Positions 28,481-37,539 of a stretch of DNA of 42,042 bases are shown piece by piece (the stretch's first letter is position 1; each line of letters opens with the position of its first letter). Origin of the DNA: Diaporthe sp. PMI_573 (taxonomy: Eukaryota > Ascomycota > Sordariomycetes > Diaporthales > Diaporthaceae); contig JAJTUP010000178.1 of NCBI GenBank assembly GCA_021399435.1, positions 1 through 42,042 on the forward strand. The letters run 5' to 3'. Below the pieces are notes generated by a model. That model did not search any database. It worked only from the letters and a program-made list of their open reading frames with translations, and was not told the origin of the DNA. The position numbers and the translations under genes were made by a program.

Positions 28481-30853
28481 TCAGTGTTGCGTAAACCCGT
28501 TCAACCCTCTCGAAAGAGCCCTTGTCGTGCGCACCATGCTGATGCGGCGGTTAGATGAGCGGAGGAGGATGTTGAAGACCAGAAAACAGAAGACGGGATG
28601 GGTGGCAAACAGCCCTCCATGCCGCTGCAGCACGTATCTGGCCCAGTAGCTGAGCGAGTGGTTTGAATGGCGGTCGGCGGCCTCTGGAGCTTGCTGTTGC
28701 TCGCGGTCCGACACGTGCAGCGCCTTTGGGCCACCTCTCCCCCAGGGGAAAAGCTTCGGGAAGGTGCGCGGGAAGAAGTCCTCGTGCAGGCTGTCCGCAA
28801 AGTCCGCACCTCGTTCCACCAGGATGAACGGATGCCCTCCGGTTCCTTGGACGTGCATGGCGCAGGGCTCAGCCTCATCGGTACCTCGAGTCCGACTCGT
28901 CTGGAGAGCGTCCGCTAGGAATGAAAGCTTATCGGCCTCTTCAAAAGCCGCCGGTCCATCAAGGGGAAACATTCCAGACGACGTCGTCTCAAGAATAACG
29001 TCACCATCGCCGTCGGCATCCTCCGGTCCTGGAATGGAGGTACGAGGATCCCCGGGCAAGGGAAGGTCCTGTTCGTTCGGCAGAGTGCCCTCGGGAAGGC
29101 TGGAGTCGTCGCTGGAGTGAGCCTGCGCCGACGCCACAATCTCTTCAATGGTCGGGAACCGGTTCTCTTCCAAACCTCGATCGGTATCTGGGACTATGTG
29201 GTCTGTCTGTGTCTTCTCGGCAACGGACGGCTCTTCCCGCTGCATGCTGTCCATGATGAGGATAGGTACATCCGGGCCGTCTGCGTACCGCCAGCCATCT
29301 ATCTCGCCATGGTCGATCGTGACGTGTTCGTAAAGCGGATTGTTTTCCTGGAGCCACGAAAGCGCGGCCCGGACACGGGACTTGCGCACTTGGAGAAGAT
29401 GCCCAACGTCTGCAGCGCCAGGCTTTCTGGAGCCACTCCAAGAGACGTGGATGTTCTCGATAGTTACCAGAAGAGGGTGAGGGAGGACTGTGGCAACGAG
29501 GTCCTCGACCTTGTTCGGAAAGACGACGATATGGCCCTTCACATGCTTCCGGTAGCTGAGCCCCGACGGGGTCTTGTTGTCAACAGTGAACTTTGTGATG
29601 TAGCCGAAGGAGGCCTGCAATGCAGTCAGCCTCTCCTCAACGGGAGACAGGCCGTCGAGCTCTTGGGGATACCGATGCTCGCATCCGATGTACATGTTGT
29701 TGACCGCACAGGTCTTCGGCAGTTTCCCCTTCTTCAAAGCGGCATAGCATTCGTGGCAAACCATGGCCTCAGCGTCGTCGCCAGCAGGGAAACAGTCCCT
29801 GCACTCCTGGAGCGCTGCAGTGGCCTGTAGCAAGGAGGGCGTCAAGTGCCTCCTCCATCGGATCTTTGTGAGCTCGGATGGAGGCTGCTTCCTGTAGCAG
29901 AAGTTGCAGTGCGAGATCGGTAGCGTCCTTTCATCTGTGAATGCCTGGTGGAAGGATTGTGTAGTCTCTACCTGGAGGGCAAGTGGGACCTCTTTGCACC
30001 AAGATCTTGCGACCGATTCCTTCTCCTTGTCGCGGAAACGAGATTCATGATATCGCAGAATGGTCTCGAGGGACTCTCGTTGGAGCAGAGCGGTTTCCTG
30101 CGACGGCCTCGGTCTTTTCCGGGGGCGGTCTGGCCTCATGGGCGGCGGAGTCAGAAGTCCTTCCGGATGTGGGTCCCGAAGGCGCTTTCGGGGAGGCGGG
30201 GTCTGCGGGATTGCTTGCGGAATCGGGATTTGTGGAGAACTGGAGATCCGCTCGGGAGTCGCCAGTGGTTGTGTCCGGCGCACCTCTTCCGCTCCTCGAC
30301 GGTCGAGCTCACTGGCGTCCTCTTGTGATCGTAGTCTTGCGGCTCTTTCCCGGAAACGCTCTTCCTTGTGTTGTTGCGTAATAGCCGCAATTGTCCGCCT
30401 GAGTTCATCTTCCGGTACCGTGACGGTATTACGCCGGGCCACTGCCTGCGCCCGGTGGCCCCGTTCCTCAGCGCGCCGGCGTTGGATGTCATCCCATGCA
30501 CGAGCAACCTCGTCAGGCCGAACTCTTATCGGCTCCTTCTCGGACTGGGCGGGTGTCTGAGATGCTAGTTGCCTGGCGATAGTGGAGCGGGACGATTCTC
30601 GTCTTCCACGGGCCAGTGTTTCGGCGTGTTGTCGGTCCAGGTCTTCCAACGTGTGTCGGATCTCGTCAAGCGGAACTCTGACCGGCTCTTGACGGAGCTG
30701 AGGGGTGCTCCGGGATGCCGAGGAGTTTAGGATAATCGAGTGGGGTGGTCCTGATCTTCCTCCAGCTCCGTTTCTAGTACGTCTGCCATCAAGATCTTCC
30801 AGCGTGCGGCGGATTTCATCGATCGGGACCCCGACCGGCTTTTCGCGAGGCAT
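28481..30853 (-). CDS. Helitron N-terminal segment: four ~19-residue repeats and DUF6570-like domain
   Basis: Start taken at ATG 30853 (MPREKPVGVPIDEIRRT); the open frame extends upstream to 31012 from a GTG, and another ATG lies at 30883. The first ~165 residues contain four imperfect copies of a helical motif (VGVPIDEIRRTLEDLDGRR, VRVPLDEIRHTLEDLDRQH, IRVRPDEVARAWDDIQRRR, VTVPEDELRRTIAAITQQH) spaced by 51, 51 and 35 residues. A Pro/Arg-rich linker follows. Then comes a Cys-rich DUF6570-like region: SHCNFCYRKQPP, QECRDC, VCHECYAALKKGKLP and NNMYIG, found N-terminal to Rep in many fungal Helitron proteins. The end contains FPKLFPWGRGG and RHSNHSLSYWARYVLQ, a Helitron landmark. The frame leaves the conserved reading near 28530 and stops at 28481. 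Confidence 0.85.
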   Translation of the reverse strand: MPREKPVGVPIDEIRRTLEDLDGRRTRNGAGGRSGPPHSIILNSSASRSTPQLRQEPVRVPLDEIRHTLEDLDRQHAETLARGRRESSRSTIARQLASQTPAQSEKEPIRVRPDEVARAWDDIQRRRAEERGHRAQAVARRNTVTVPEDELRRTIAAITQQHKEERFRERAARLRSQEDASELDRRGAEEVRRTQPLATPERISSSPQIPIPQAIPQTPPPRKRLRDPHPEGLLTPPPMRPDRPRKRPRPSQETALLQRESLETILRYHESRFRDKEKESVARSWCKEVPLALQVETTQSFHQAFTDERTLPISHCNFCYRKQPPSELTKIRWRRHLTPSLLQATAALQECRDCFPAGDDAEAMVCHECYAALKKGKLPKTCAVNNMYIGCEHRYPQELDGLSPVEERLTALQASFGYITKFTVDNKTPSGLSYRKHVKGHIVVFPNKVEDLVATVLPHPLLVTIENIHVSWSGSRKPGAADVGHLLQVRKSRVRAALSWLQENNPLYEHVTIDHGEIDGWRYADGPDVPILIMDSMQREEPSVAEKTQTDHIVPDTDRGLEENRFPTIEEIVASAQAHSSDDSSLPEGTLPNEQDLPLPGDPRTSIPGPEDADGDGDVILETTSSGMFPLDGPAAFEEADKLSFLADALQTSRTRGTDEAEPCAMHVQGTGGHPFILVERGADFADSLHEDFFPRTFPKLFPWGRGGPKALHVSDREQQQAPEAADRHSNHSLSYWARYVLQRHGGLFATHPVFCFLVFNILLRSSNRRISMVRTTRALSRGLNGFTQH

Positions 30854-31012
30854 CTTACATACAAGCGGCCTAGTCGTAAACATGTGCACTGAAAGCGGGA
30901 AGCAGAGGGCCAAAGCAAACGTGGCCACGCTCGGTATGAAAAGGAGCTGGACGAGGGCCCAGAGTAGATGTTGACACAGTTGACGTCGCTTGTGGCGCGG
31001 AATCTCGGCCAC

Positions 31013-32726
31013 CCTGTTTCAGACCACATCATCACGGGGGCGGCGATAGTCTCGTGGCGACACCTAGAGCCATCCTAGAACCATGGTAGCCTCTTCATCA
31101 TCCAAGGCTAGGCGAGGAGCAAGACACTACGTCAGCCGGATCCGCGTGCGGTGTATCAAGACTAGCTTCTTTTCATGATGAAGCGGGAGAGCTTAGGGAA
31201 CCCTTCAGCCAGATCAACGGAAAAGGGGAAAAAAAAAAAAACCCCAAAAAAAGGGGAAAGTGTGACAGAAAGTGTGTGAGGATTCGTAGTCAAGAAGAAT
31301 CAATTGCTACTAAGGGTTGCGTCCTAAATACAAGACGTAGCGCAAAGAGGTCAAAAAGAAGGCTAAGATCGGTCTGCCTCACGTGGTACCCTTAGCACGA
31401 GATCACGTGGATTCGTGACAGAAAGTGTGACAGAAAGTCGGCGGCAGTCGCATGGCTGCCGGGGAATGGCGGCTGAAACCGAGTAGGAATAGAACCTGAA
31501 CCATGAACTGAAGTCGTGGCTGCTCTGAAATCGTGGCTCCTCAGATGTGGCTCGTAAACGGTGGCGCATAAAAGGGGCTTAGAAGTGCTCGGATCGCCGA
31601 GCGAACCGGGCGTTGAGGGGTTAGAAGGCGTGGAAGGAAGATCCTTCGTCTCTACGTTCCTCAGGCATTTACAACTGATTCCACAGGGAGTAAATATATA
31701 GTATCTCTAGGAAACAGGAGACCGGTCCCCTACGGGGTCCGCCAACGCCTTTCGGAACAGGCCTGAGAACCAAGGCACTTGCCTTGTGAAAGAAAGGGCC
31801 TGACATAAGCACTTGTCTTGTGAAAGAAAACTTGTGAAAGAAAAAAAAGAACGAGGCTGGCAAGCACTATCTTGTAAAGCCTAGCATGCGCGACGAAGCC
31901 CTGGGTAGGTATCGCCTAATGGTCTTGGGATCATAGGCAGTTGTAGGCGTCCTTGCAGGTGTCTGTTGGAAGGGAAGGAGGAAAGAAGAGAGCGTGGCCG
32001 TGGGTGCCGGGCACTGGCTTTATAGGCGATTGGGAGACTCTTGGCAGGTGACTACAGGCGCTGGTGGCGTCTACGTGACCAGTTTTTTGCTTTTTGGGGT
32101 TCGGCCTTACAGCATATGCTGTGTTCGTTGTGGGCCTAAGTCTCATTTACTTCCAGGGTTATAGTGTGCGGGAAACGGTGGCTGTGACTGCCAAAGCTGG
32201 TTTTGTTGCTAGTGTTATCACTGTTCATGCGGTGATGACTCTCTATGTTATAGTAAAGGTCACTTCTATGGTCGTGGAGGATATCATGCGCGAGAATCGA
32301 CCAAGACAATGATAATCGTTCTTTTATACCTACTTATTCGCCATCATCACTTTGTCACTTCCTAAGCAGTTGCTCAAGCTGGCAAGTGTGTATGGCCTCG
32401 TCTGATCGGACATTGCGTTCCTAATCCACTAGGGGCTAAAAAAAAACAGTGGGCGACAGAATTGGTTGAATGAATGACCGATTCTTAGCACGAAGACGAG
32501 AAAGGTTTGAAGCAAACACATGTTAAATAGCTCCTGAGTAAACGAGTGTTGGAATTCATCTCCCACGGTCCGCTTGCCACCAAATCCATGATTTTGTGAT
32601 CTTCCAAACAGGAGCCGTCGCTCAATATTCCCAGCGAAGTGCTGGACTTGACCAGGCTGCGATCACGAGGGCCAGGAAACCAAGCTAGCATATGGGACGA
32701 TGATCAAGTCCTTGAGGTCTACCTCT
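31013..32726. other. Non-coding region right of the Helitron
   Basis: Includes the probable Helitron promoter, a simple tract GGGG-A12-CCCC-A7-GGGG (~31225-31257), three copies of GTGACAGAAAGT (~31261, 31415, 31427), and three copies of CTTGTGAAAGAAA (~31784-31843). A plus-strand frame at 32094-32312 encodes a hydrophobic, membrane-like segment (AYAVFVVGLSLIYFQGYSV) but lacks a usable ATG upstream, so it is at most an exon or remnant. Confidence 0.45.
31510..31757. repeat. Right-hand copy of the GTGGC-rich unit with hairpin
   Basis: Contains repeated GTGGC, AAGGCGTGGAAGGAAGATCC, CGTTCCTCAGG, then CAGGAGACCGG, a hairpin GGTCCCC-TAC-GGGGTCC (31724-31740) and CCTTTCGGAAC, in the same order and strand as the left copy. 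The hairpin stem differs between copies but its pairing and TAC loop are kept. On the minus strand the hairpin is followed by 13 nt and CTAG (31710-31707), as at a Helitron 3' end, though the next base is A rather than T. Confidence 0.6.
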
Positions 32727-33125
32727 TCAAAAGTCCTCGAGCTTGATCACCTCGTAAGCCGGCTCCTCGTATGGGTGAGCTCTATGAACACCATTAGTGA
32801 GACTAGAGCGAACAAAAAAAAATAGAGATAAGACTCGCTTCTTCAGCGCCTCAACCGCCTTCCTAGCAACATCCTCCCCGACGCACACCGTTTCGATTCG
32901 CATCTCAGGCACCTTCTCAATCTGGCCCACCGAACCGATATTGGGGTTCGCCGTGTCTCCCGGGCGGAATTGGCCAGTTCCGGTGCTGGAAAAGCAGCAT
33001 TCGGTATATTGACCTGGGCCGGGATAGCGACCCGCCCCCGCCGCAAAGATGGCCTTCTTGCATGCCTCGGCCTCAGATAGCGGCACACGGAAGATAAGCC
33101 TGAATCTGATGGCGGCTGGTGTCAT
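32727..33125 (-). CDS. NIF3/YqfO-like small protein
   Basis: Matches the short fungal relatives of the YqfO/CutA-like insert domain of the NIF3 (GTP cyclohydrolase 1 type 2-like) family. Function is uncertain. Start ATG is 33125 (MTPAAIRFRLIFRVP). Family blocks: IFAAGAGRYPGPGQYTECCF, STGTGQFRPGDTANPNIGSV, GQIEKVPEMRIETVC and AHPYEEPAYEVIKL. A 57-nt intron at 32782-32838 has a GC donor (AA/GCGAGT), a CACTAATG branch and a CATAG acceptor; it keeps the reading frame, so read-through adds 19 residues between EALKK and AHPYEE. Spliced length is ~113 residues. This is a likely intact core gene. Upstream, 33290-33300 has a TTTTATAT TATA-like box. Confidence 0.85.
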   Translation of the reverse strand: MTPAAIRFRLIFRVPLSEAEACKKAIFAAGAGRYPGPGQYTECCFSSTGTGQFRPGDTANPNIGSVGQIEKVPEMRIETVCVGEDVARKAVEALKKRVLSLFFFVRSSLTNGVHRAHPYEEPAYEVIKLEDF

Positions 33126-33579
33126 GATCCTAGGCAATCAACGGAGAAAGATAAACCTGCAGTTGTTTGAGAAGTATCTGGCCCGGTCTGGGTATAGGTC
33201 TGAGGGAAATTTTCTGTCAACCTGCCCGAAAGACTCGCCTCGTCCCCAGCCCCGCACGGCACGCGACGTATGGGTCGGGGTGACGGCCCCGGGGATTTTA
33301 TATCCTTGCAAGATGAGCACGGACCAAGAATTAGCCACGTCTAATTGTTGGTCAGTGCGTTTGGGGATAGCCTTCACCAAACTGATTCGGAATCCTGTGC
33401 TCGCGCTTTCGGGCCGCTCATGCCCCGCATTTCTGTCGTTCGCTACGATTGTGAGTTGAATTTCCTTCCTCTCAGTCACACGACGACTGTTCATCTGCTC
33501 GATTGAAATGTCTTCCAAGCTTGCCGAGAGAGGCGTATATGTCGACGAGGAAGATCTGACGGATGCCCCCCCCGAAGTG

Positions 33580-34519
33580 TTACAATTTTTCCTTTCTTTG
33601 AAAGACAAAAAAAGCAACGAGACGGGTCGTCAGAGCAGGCGGAGGACCGAGGCAGGGTGTGGAACGCAACAGGAGGAGCTCAGCGAACTCATCAGGTCGT
33701 TGAGTGGATAAGCGAAAGAAGTTGACCTCCATTTCCTGCGAGGCGGGCCGAGTGTCGTGTAGATCTTTGCGTTCGAAAGGCTGGCCATCTCGTGGATCGA
33801 CCAATGAATGCTGCTCACCGCTGTTGGCGTCAGCAGTCGGACATTGCCCCCGCTGGGCCAGCTCCATCTCAATGTCCAGGGATCGCAGCGGCCATGCGCC
33901 AGACGGGGGAATCTCAACCTCGAAATCCTCTAGGACGCGGACTTTACATAGTTTTAGCTGCTTAATCGAAGAATGGACTAGCGAGTTGAAGAACGGCCGG
34001 TCAAGAAGGACCGGATCCTCCCAGGCCAGATATTCCAAATTGGGTAGGCTCTTGCGCAAGACGAATCCAATGTCGGGGATATAGACGTCGAAGTAAGCCT
34101 GGTTTGCGTCTTCTAGGCTCTTGTCCTTCTCCACGGCTGGTAAATCTTTGAAGTCCTGACACTAACCCATAGATCAGAGACTTCCTGGATCCAATGTGTA
34201 TCGGTCTTTACCCGGACTCGCCGAATGCAGGCACCAATGGAAAGGGCTGGCGTTGCGCATGGTTGATGTCTCGTTCCTGCCCTTCTTTGACAAGGCGTAT
34301 CAGGAGCTCCAAGGGTTGGGACTGTAGTCGAGGCAAAATGGCGCTGAATTGGTACGAACGAGCCAACTGCCGGCAGTCGCTATTCACGAAGGCTAGAGAC
34401 GCCAGGGCTTTCTTATCTTCGGCGATGTATTTCAAGATGTTTGCCAAGATCTCAACCGGAGTGGTCAGAAGTCTGGCTTCCGGCTCCCGAGGACGTAATA
34501 TGCCTATTTTCCGAGACAC
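33580..34519 (-). pseudogene. Degenerate fungal F-box-family gene
   Basis: F-box proteins recruit substrates to SCF ubiquitin ligases. An F-box is seen in LLTTPVEILANILKYIAEDK followed by LASLAFVNSDCRQLARSYQF. Further blocks of an expanded ascomycete family follow in shifting frames: CATPALSIGACIRRVRVKTD and THWIQEVSDLW, then EDANQAYFDVYIPDIGFVLR, LPNLEYLAWEDPVLL, FFNSLVHSSIKQLKLCKVRV and SGAWPLRSLDIEME. The frame changes near 34255 and again near 34155, with no convincing introns at those points. The F-box frame has no ATG upstream; an exon from ATG 34851 (donor CAG/GTGAAG) is possible. I take it as a pseudogene with at least two frameshifts. A 67-codon plus-strand ORF (33508-33711) overlaps its 3' end. 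Confidence 0.65.
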
Positions 34520-36286
34520 GATCGGGAGACAGCGGCTTGCAACGGCGGGGTGTTGTTGATGAGGTATTCATCCCTCGCATGCAGGTTCAAACCCGTTCGA
34601 CGGATCGAAAAGCTTCAGGACCGAGCGTTTCGTTGCTTCTGGCTTGGAGGAACCAGGGATATAAATTGGAGCGTAAGGCACAGAGCCCAGAAAAATGGGT
34701 ACCTCACCCATCTAGGGATAATCCGCGAGCAGAGAATCGATCGCGAAGAAAGGAAAGAAAGGGGAGGAAAGAATTTGAATGAGGCAGACTTCACCTGAAA
34801 AGAATGCAAGCGCCGATAGCATGCGGTCTCAGGAGAACCATGCCGATCCATGTCTAAGGCTCAATTTAAGTTGGTGGCTTCCTATCTTAGTATAACGGCT
34901 ATTGTGGCTTTGGGCCCTACATAACCACCGCGGATTGCATTTTTGCATCCCCGAGTGCACTAGTTCGAAAATGAGGAAGCAATATCAACCCACATTTATA
35001 CTGTGTGCACACGATCTTTTCAGGCCGTGCTTGAGGCTTTGTACCAGTAAAGGGTTGAAAATTGTGCTCCGCCGAAAGGGGTTGAGATAACTGGCTGTCG
35101 ACACTCTCAGTATTGATTCACGAGCCAAGACGGTCTACCTTGAGCGCATCGAAAGGTATGGCCGCGGAGTCAAGAGTTGCAATGAAACTCGAGTTATAGC
35201 GCTTCCCAAATTCGTGGATTCGGAACAGATGAATTTCGACTGCATGTTCGGCCGACAGCGCAAGGAGGTTTACGCAGACAAGCCATAAGCTTTCGTAGGG
35301 CGTGCAGGAGATATGTCTTGCGGGCGAACGATGCCAGGAAACCAGTACGGCTGACCTTGTCATTCGGCAAACCTCCCCACCAACTGGAACTTCTACGGCA
35401 AACGCCGCCCGGATTCCCCGGGTGTTAGGAATGCAACGCGTCTCAATCACACTAGCCCTAAAGCTACCCAGACATAGCAAACGCCGTGTCCTAACATTAC
35501 AGCTGCAAGATACCGTGTGATCATACTGTACCAGTAAGGGCCATGGGCGCGTTCGACACCAAACGCCACCAAGAGGCCCGTTCGGGGGCTGAATGCCACA
35601 CCAAAGCGAGTACTTCAACAGCATCATTCCGTGCATTAACCTACTCTGTCGCTGGGCGGCCGGGAGACTGGTCGTAGGATACGGTCAATGTTAGTCAGCA
35701 GAGGGCTTCTCCGGGGACTCAACGCCACCAAGCAAGTGATTCACCTATTGTCATTCCGTGCATTAGCCTGCCAATGTTATCGCTAGGCCTGTCCGTAGCT
35801 GAACGCCACACAAAAGTGAGCGGTTTCACCAGTGTCGTTCCCGTGCAGAGTCTATGGTGAAGAGAGAATCCGACGACGTCACGCGGCCCCAGGTACGCAG
35901 GCACAACTCCACCGGCAACGGCCCCGAGCAGACTCTCCCGCCTCCCCCTCCAGATGTTGTTGTATCAGGCGGGCCCTGCAACTCCACTCTATACATCCCT
36001 GGCAGCTTTTTTCACCTTTGCACTTGCACACTAGGTACTCGACAGCGTCGCAAATATAGCCTTTTTTTCCCCGGGGAAAAACAATCCCCATTTTAACCAC
36101 TCCTCGCCTCGCTCATCCTCACCCAACCTGGCCACTCACAAACTGCACGACCATCACCCCCTTCACATGAGACCAATGTCTCGATCACATTCTCCAGCTC
36201 TCGCACTTGGCCATTACGCTTGAACCTTATGTCCTATAGGACTCGGGAACTTGCAACAGAGTAATTGTGCATCCGAGCTTGCTTCT
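34520..36286. other. Intergenic region with an imperfect repeat array
   Basis: No gene is supported. The longest ORF (minus strand, 35636-35118, 172 codons) has no motif and starts inside a repeat. The 3' half contains the repeat array described separately and, near 36070-36230, the likely promoter of the rhodopsin-like gene. Confidence 0.45.
35583..35850. repeat. Imperfect interspersed tandem repeat, three copies
   Basis: Copies near 35583, 35714 and 35798 share CTGAACGCCACACMAAAGYG followed by a CACCA/TCAACA stretch and GTCATTCCGTGCATTARCCT. Spacing is about 131 and 84 bp. Non-coding, possibly a decayed satellite or part of a transposon end. Confidence 0.55.
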
Positions 36287-37442
36287 ATGTCCCAAAACGA
36301 AGAAGGCCGCCGCAGAGCGGTCTTTATCAGCGTGACAACAACCTTTGTCCTCGCCAGTATTTTCGTGGCCGGCCGCCTCGCCAGTCGCTTCGGCATCCTG
36401 AAACGTCATGGCTGGGACGACTTCGCCTTCATATTGGCATGGGTAAGTGTATTCATTCTCACCCCGAGACTAAGCTTAACCAACCTACCACCAGGTCCTC
36501 GCTTTTGGTCTATCCTTCGCAATAGGTTTCAGCACATTCAGGGACATCAAGCTTCACGACGACAATATCAACCCGGATTGGGACACCCGGTTCCTTGGGG
36601 CTGAGCACGCGGCTATAGTTCTCTTCAACCCGGCCCTAATGGTTGCGAAGATCTCTATCCTCCTGCTCTATCTCGACATTGCAAAATACTCGCAGAAATT
36701 TCTCCGCGTTGGGTCCTATATAACTGTGGTATTAGTGTTGGTGGGAGGGATCGTCCTGACATTCGTCACGGCCTTCCGCTGCCGCCCTATGCAGGCAGCG
36801 TACAATCTCTCCATCAAAAGTCCCAGGTGCATCTCCGCCCAGAGCATCTTGCTCTCGTCGGCACCCATCAACATCACCACTGACCTCGCAATCCTCGTTT
36901 TGCCGATCCCTGGGCTCACCACGCTACCCGTGTCACTGCTGCGAAGGAGCACGCTGATCTCGTCATTCATGTTAGGCGTCATCTCCGTTACAGTCGTCGA
37001 CGTCGCACGAATCTACTATCTACAACTTGCTGCCGTCATATCCGCCAAGCCACCTAGCAGTCAGCTAAGCACAGGCCTGCAATCCTCCTACTATGGCAAC
37101 ATTGCGCTTTTTTTGTCCGCCATTGAGGTCAATGTAGCCATCATTGGCGCCTCCATCCCGACTCTAGCCCCATTGCTCAAGCGGTTGATCCCAAGCAAGG
37201 AATCGCATGGTACTCAAGACGATTGTAATGGAGCGTTGGTGCGGTCTGCTTCATCGGAAGGTGAGCCCCGAGACTCGAATAGACTCGCCGAGCTGCCACG
37301 TCAAGCCAGCTATGCAACTGGCCCCGCCTCCACCAACCGTTCGAAGGCAATATCCACGACGATCTCAGTAGACGACAGGTCTCAGATGGATATGAGAGGT
37401 TTACCCACCGGTTCGGACAAGAGCGAGGGTCGCAACGGTTGA
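36287..37442 (+). CDS. Fungal rhodopsin-like seven-helix integral membrane protein
   Basis: Exons 36287-36442 and 36495-37442 with a 52-nt intron (GTAAGT donor, CTTAACCAAC branch, CACCAG acceptor) give ~367 residues. The fungal rhodopsin-like (Pth11-related) domain shows HGWDDFAFILAW at the end of helix 1-2, DTRFLGAEHAAIVLF, LMVAKISILLLYLDI, TAFRCRPMQAAYN, CISAQSILLSSAPINITTDL, ILVLPIPGLTTLPVSLLRR and a last helix IEVNVAIIGASIPTLAPLLK. The ~95-residue C-terminal tail is polar, Ser-rich and probably cytosolic. These proteins are plasma-membrane and some act as G-protein-linked sensors, but the ligand is unknown. No breaks. The next gene begins 97 bp downstream on the same strand, an unusually short gap. 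Confidence 0.9.
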
Positions 37443-37539
37443 GGGCACCTCCAGTCCCCCAAGAACGCGACCATGCCGAGTCTTTCGGGTTTATTCAGAT
37501 GGCGCGACCGAAGTGTTTGGTCGACATCCGGGGCTTCGA

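Larger units (their letters stand above)
23871..31710 (-). mobile_element. Degenerate autonomous Helitron, approximate limits
   Basis: Three minus-strand ORFs in the order DUF6570-like region, HUH Rep (Helitron N-terminal) domain and PIF1-type helicase match a fungal Helitron polyprotein cut by frameshifts. The coding strand puts the 3' end on the left: a hairpin at 23888-23902 with 13 nt then CTGC (CTRR expected) is the best candidate. The 5' TC end was not located; the right limit given is only the position of a CTAG next to a second, similar hairpin. Ends are therefore uncertain. Confidence 0.6.

Noticed and set aside
29117..29830. 237-codon plus-strand ORF inside the Helitron
   Set aside because: Antisense shadow of the DUF6570-like segment.
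32094..32312. Hydrophobic plus-strand frame resembling a membrane protein
   Set aside because: Begins without ATG, and no donor-acceptor pair linking to an upstream start was found.
33508..33711. 67-codon plus-strand ORF with ATG (MSSKLAERGVYVDEEDLTDA)
   Set aside because: Overlaps the F-box pseudogene antisense and is not recognised; kept only as a possible micro-gene.
35118..35636. 172-codon minus-strand ORF
   Set aside because: No motif, starts inside a non-coding repeat, and nothing supports expression.
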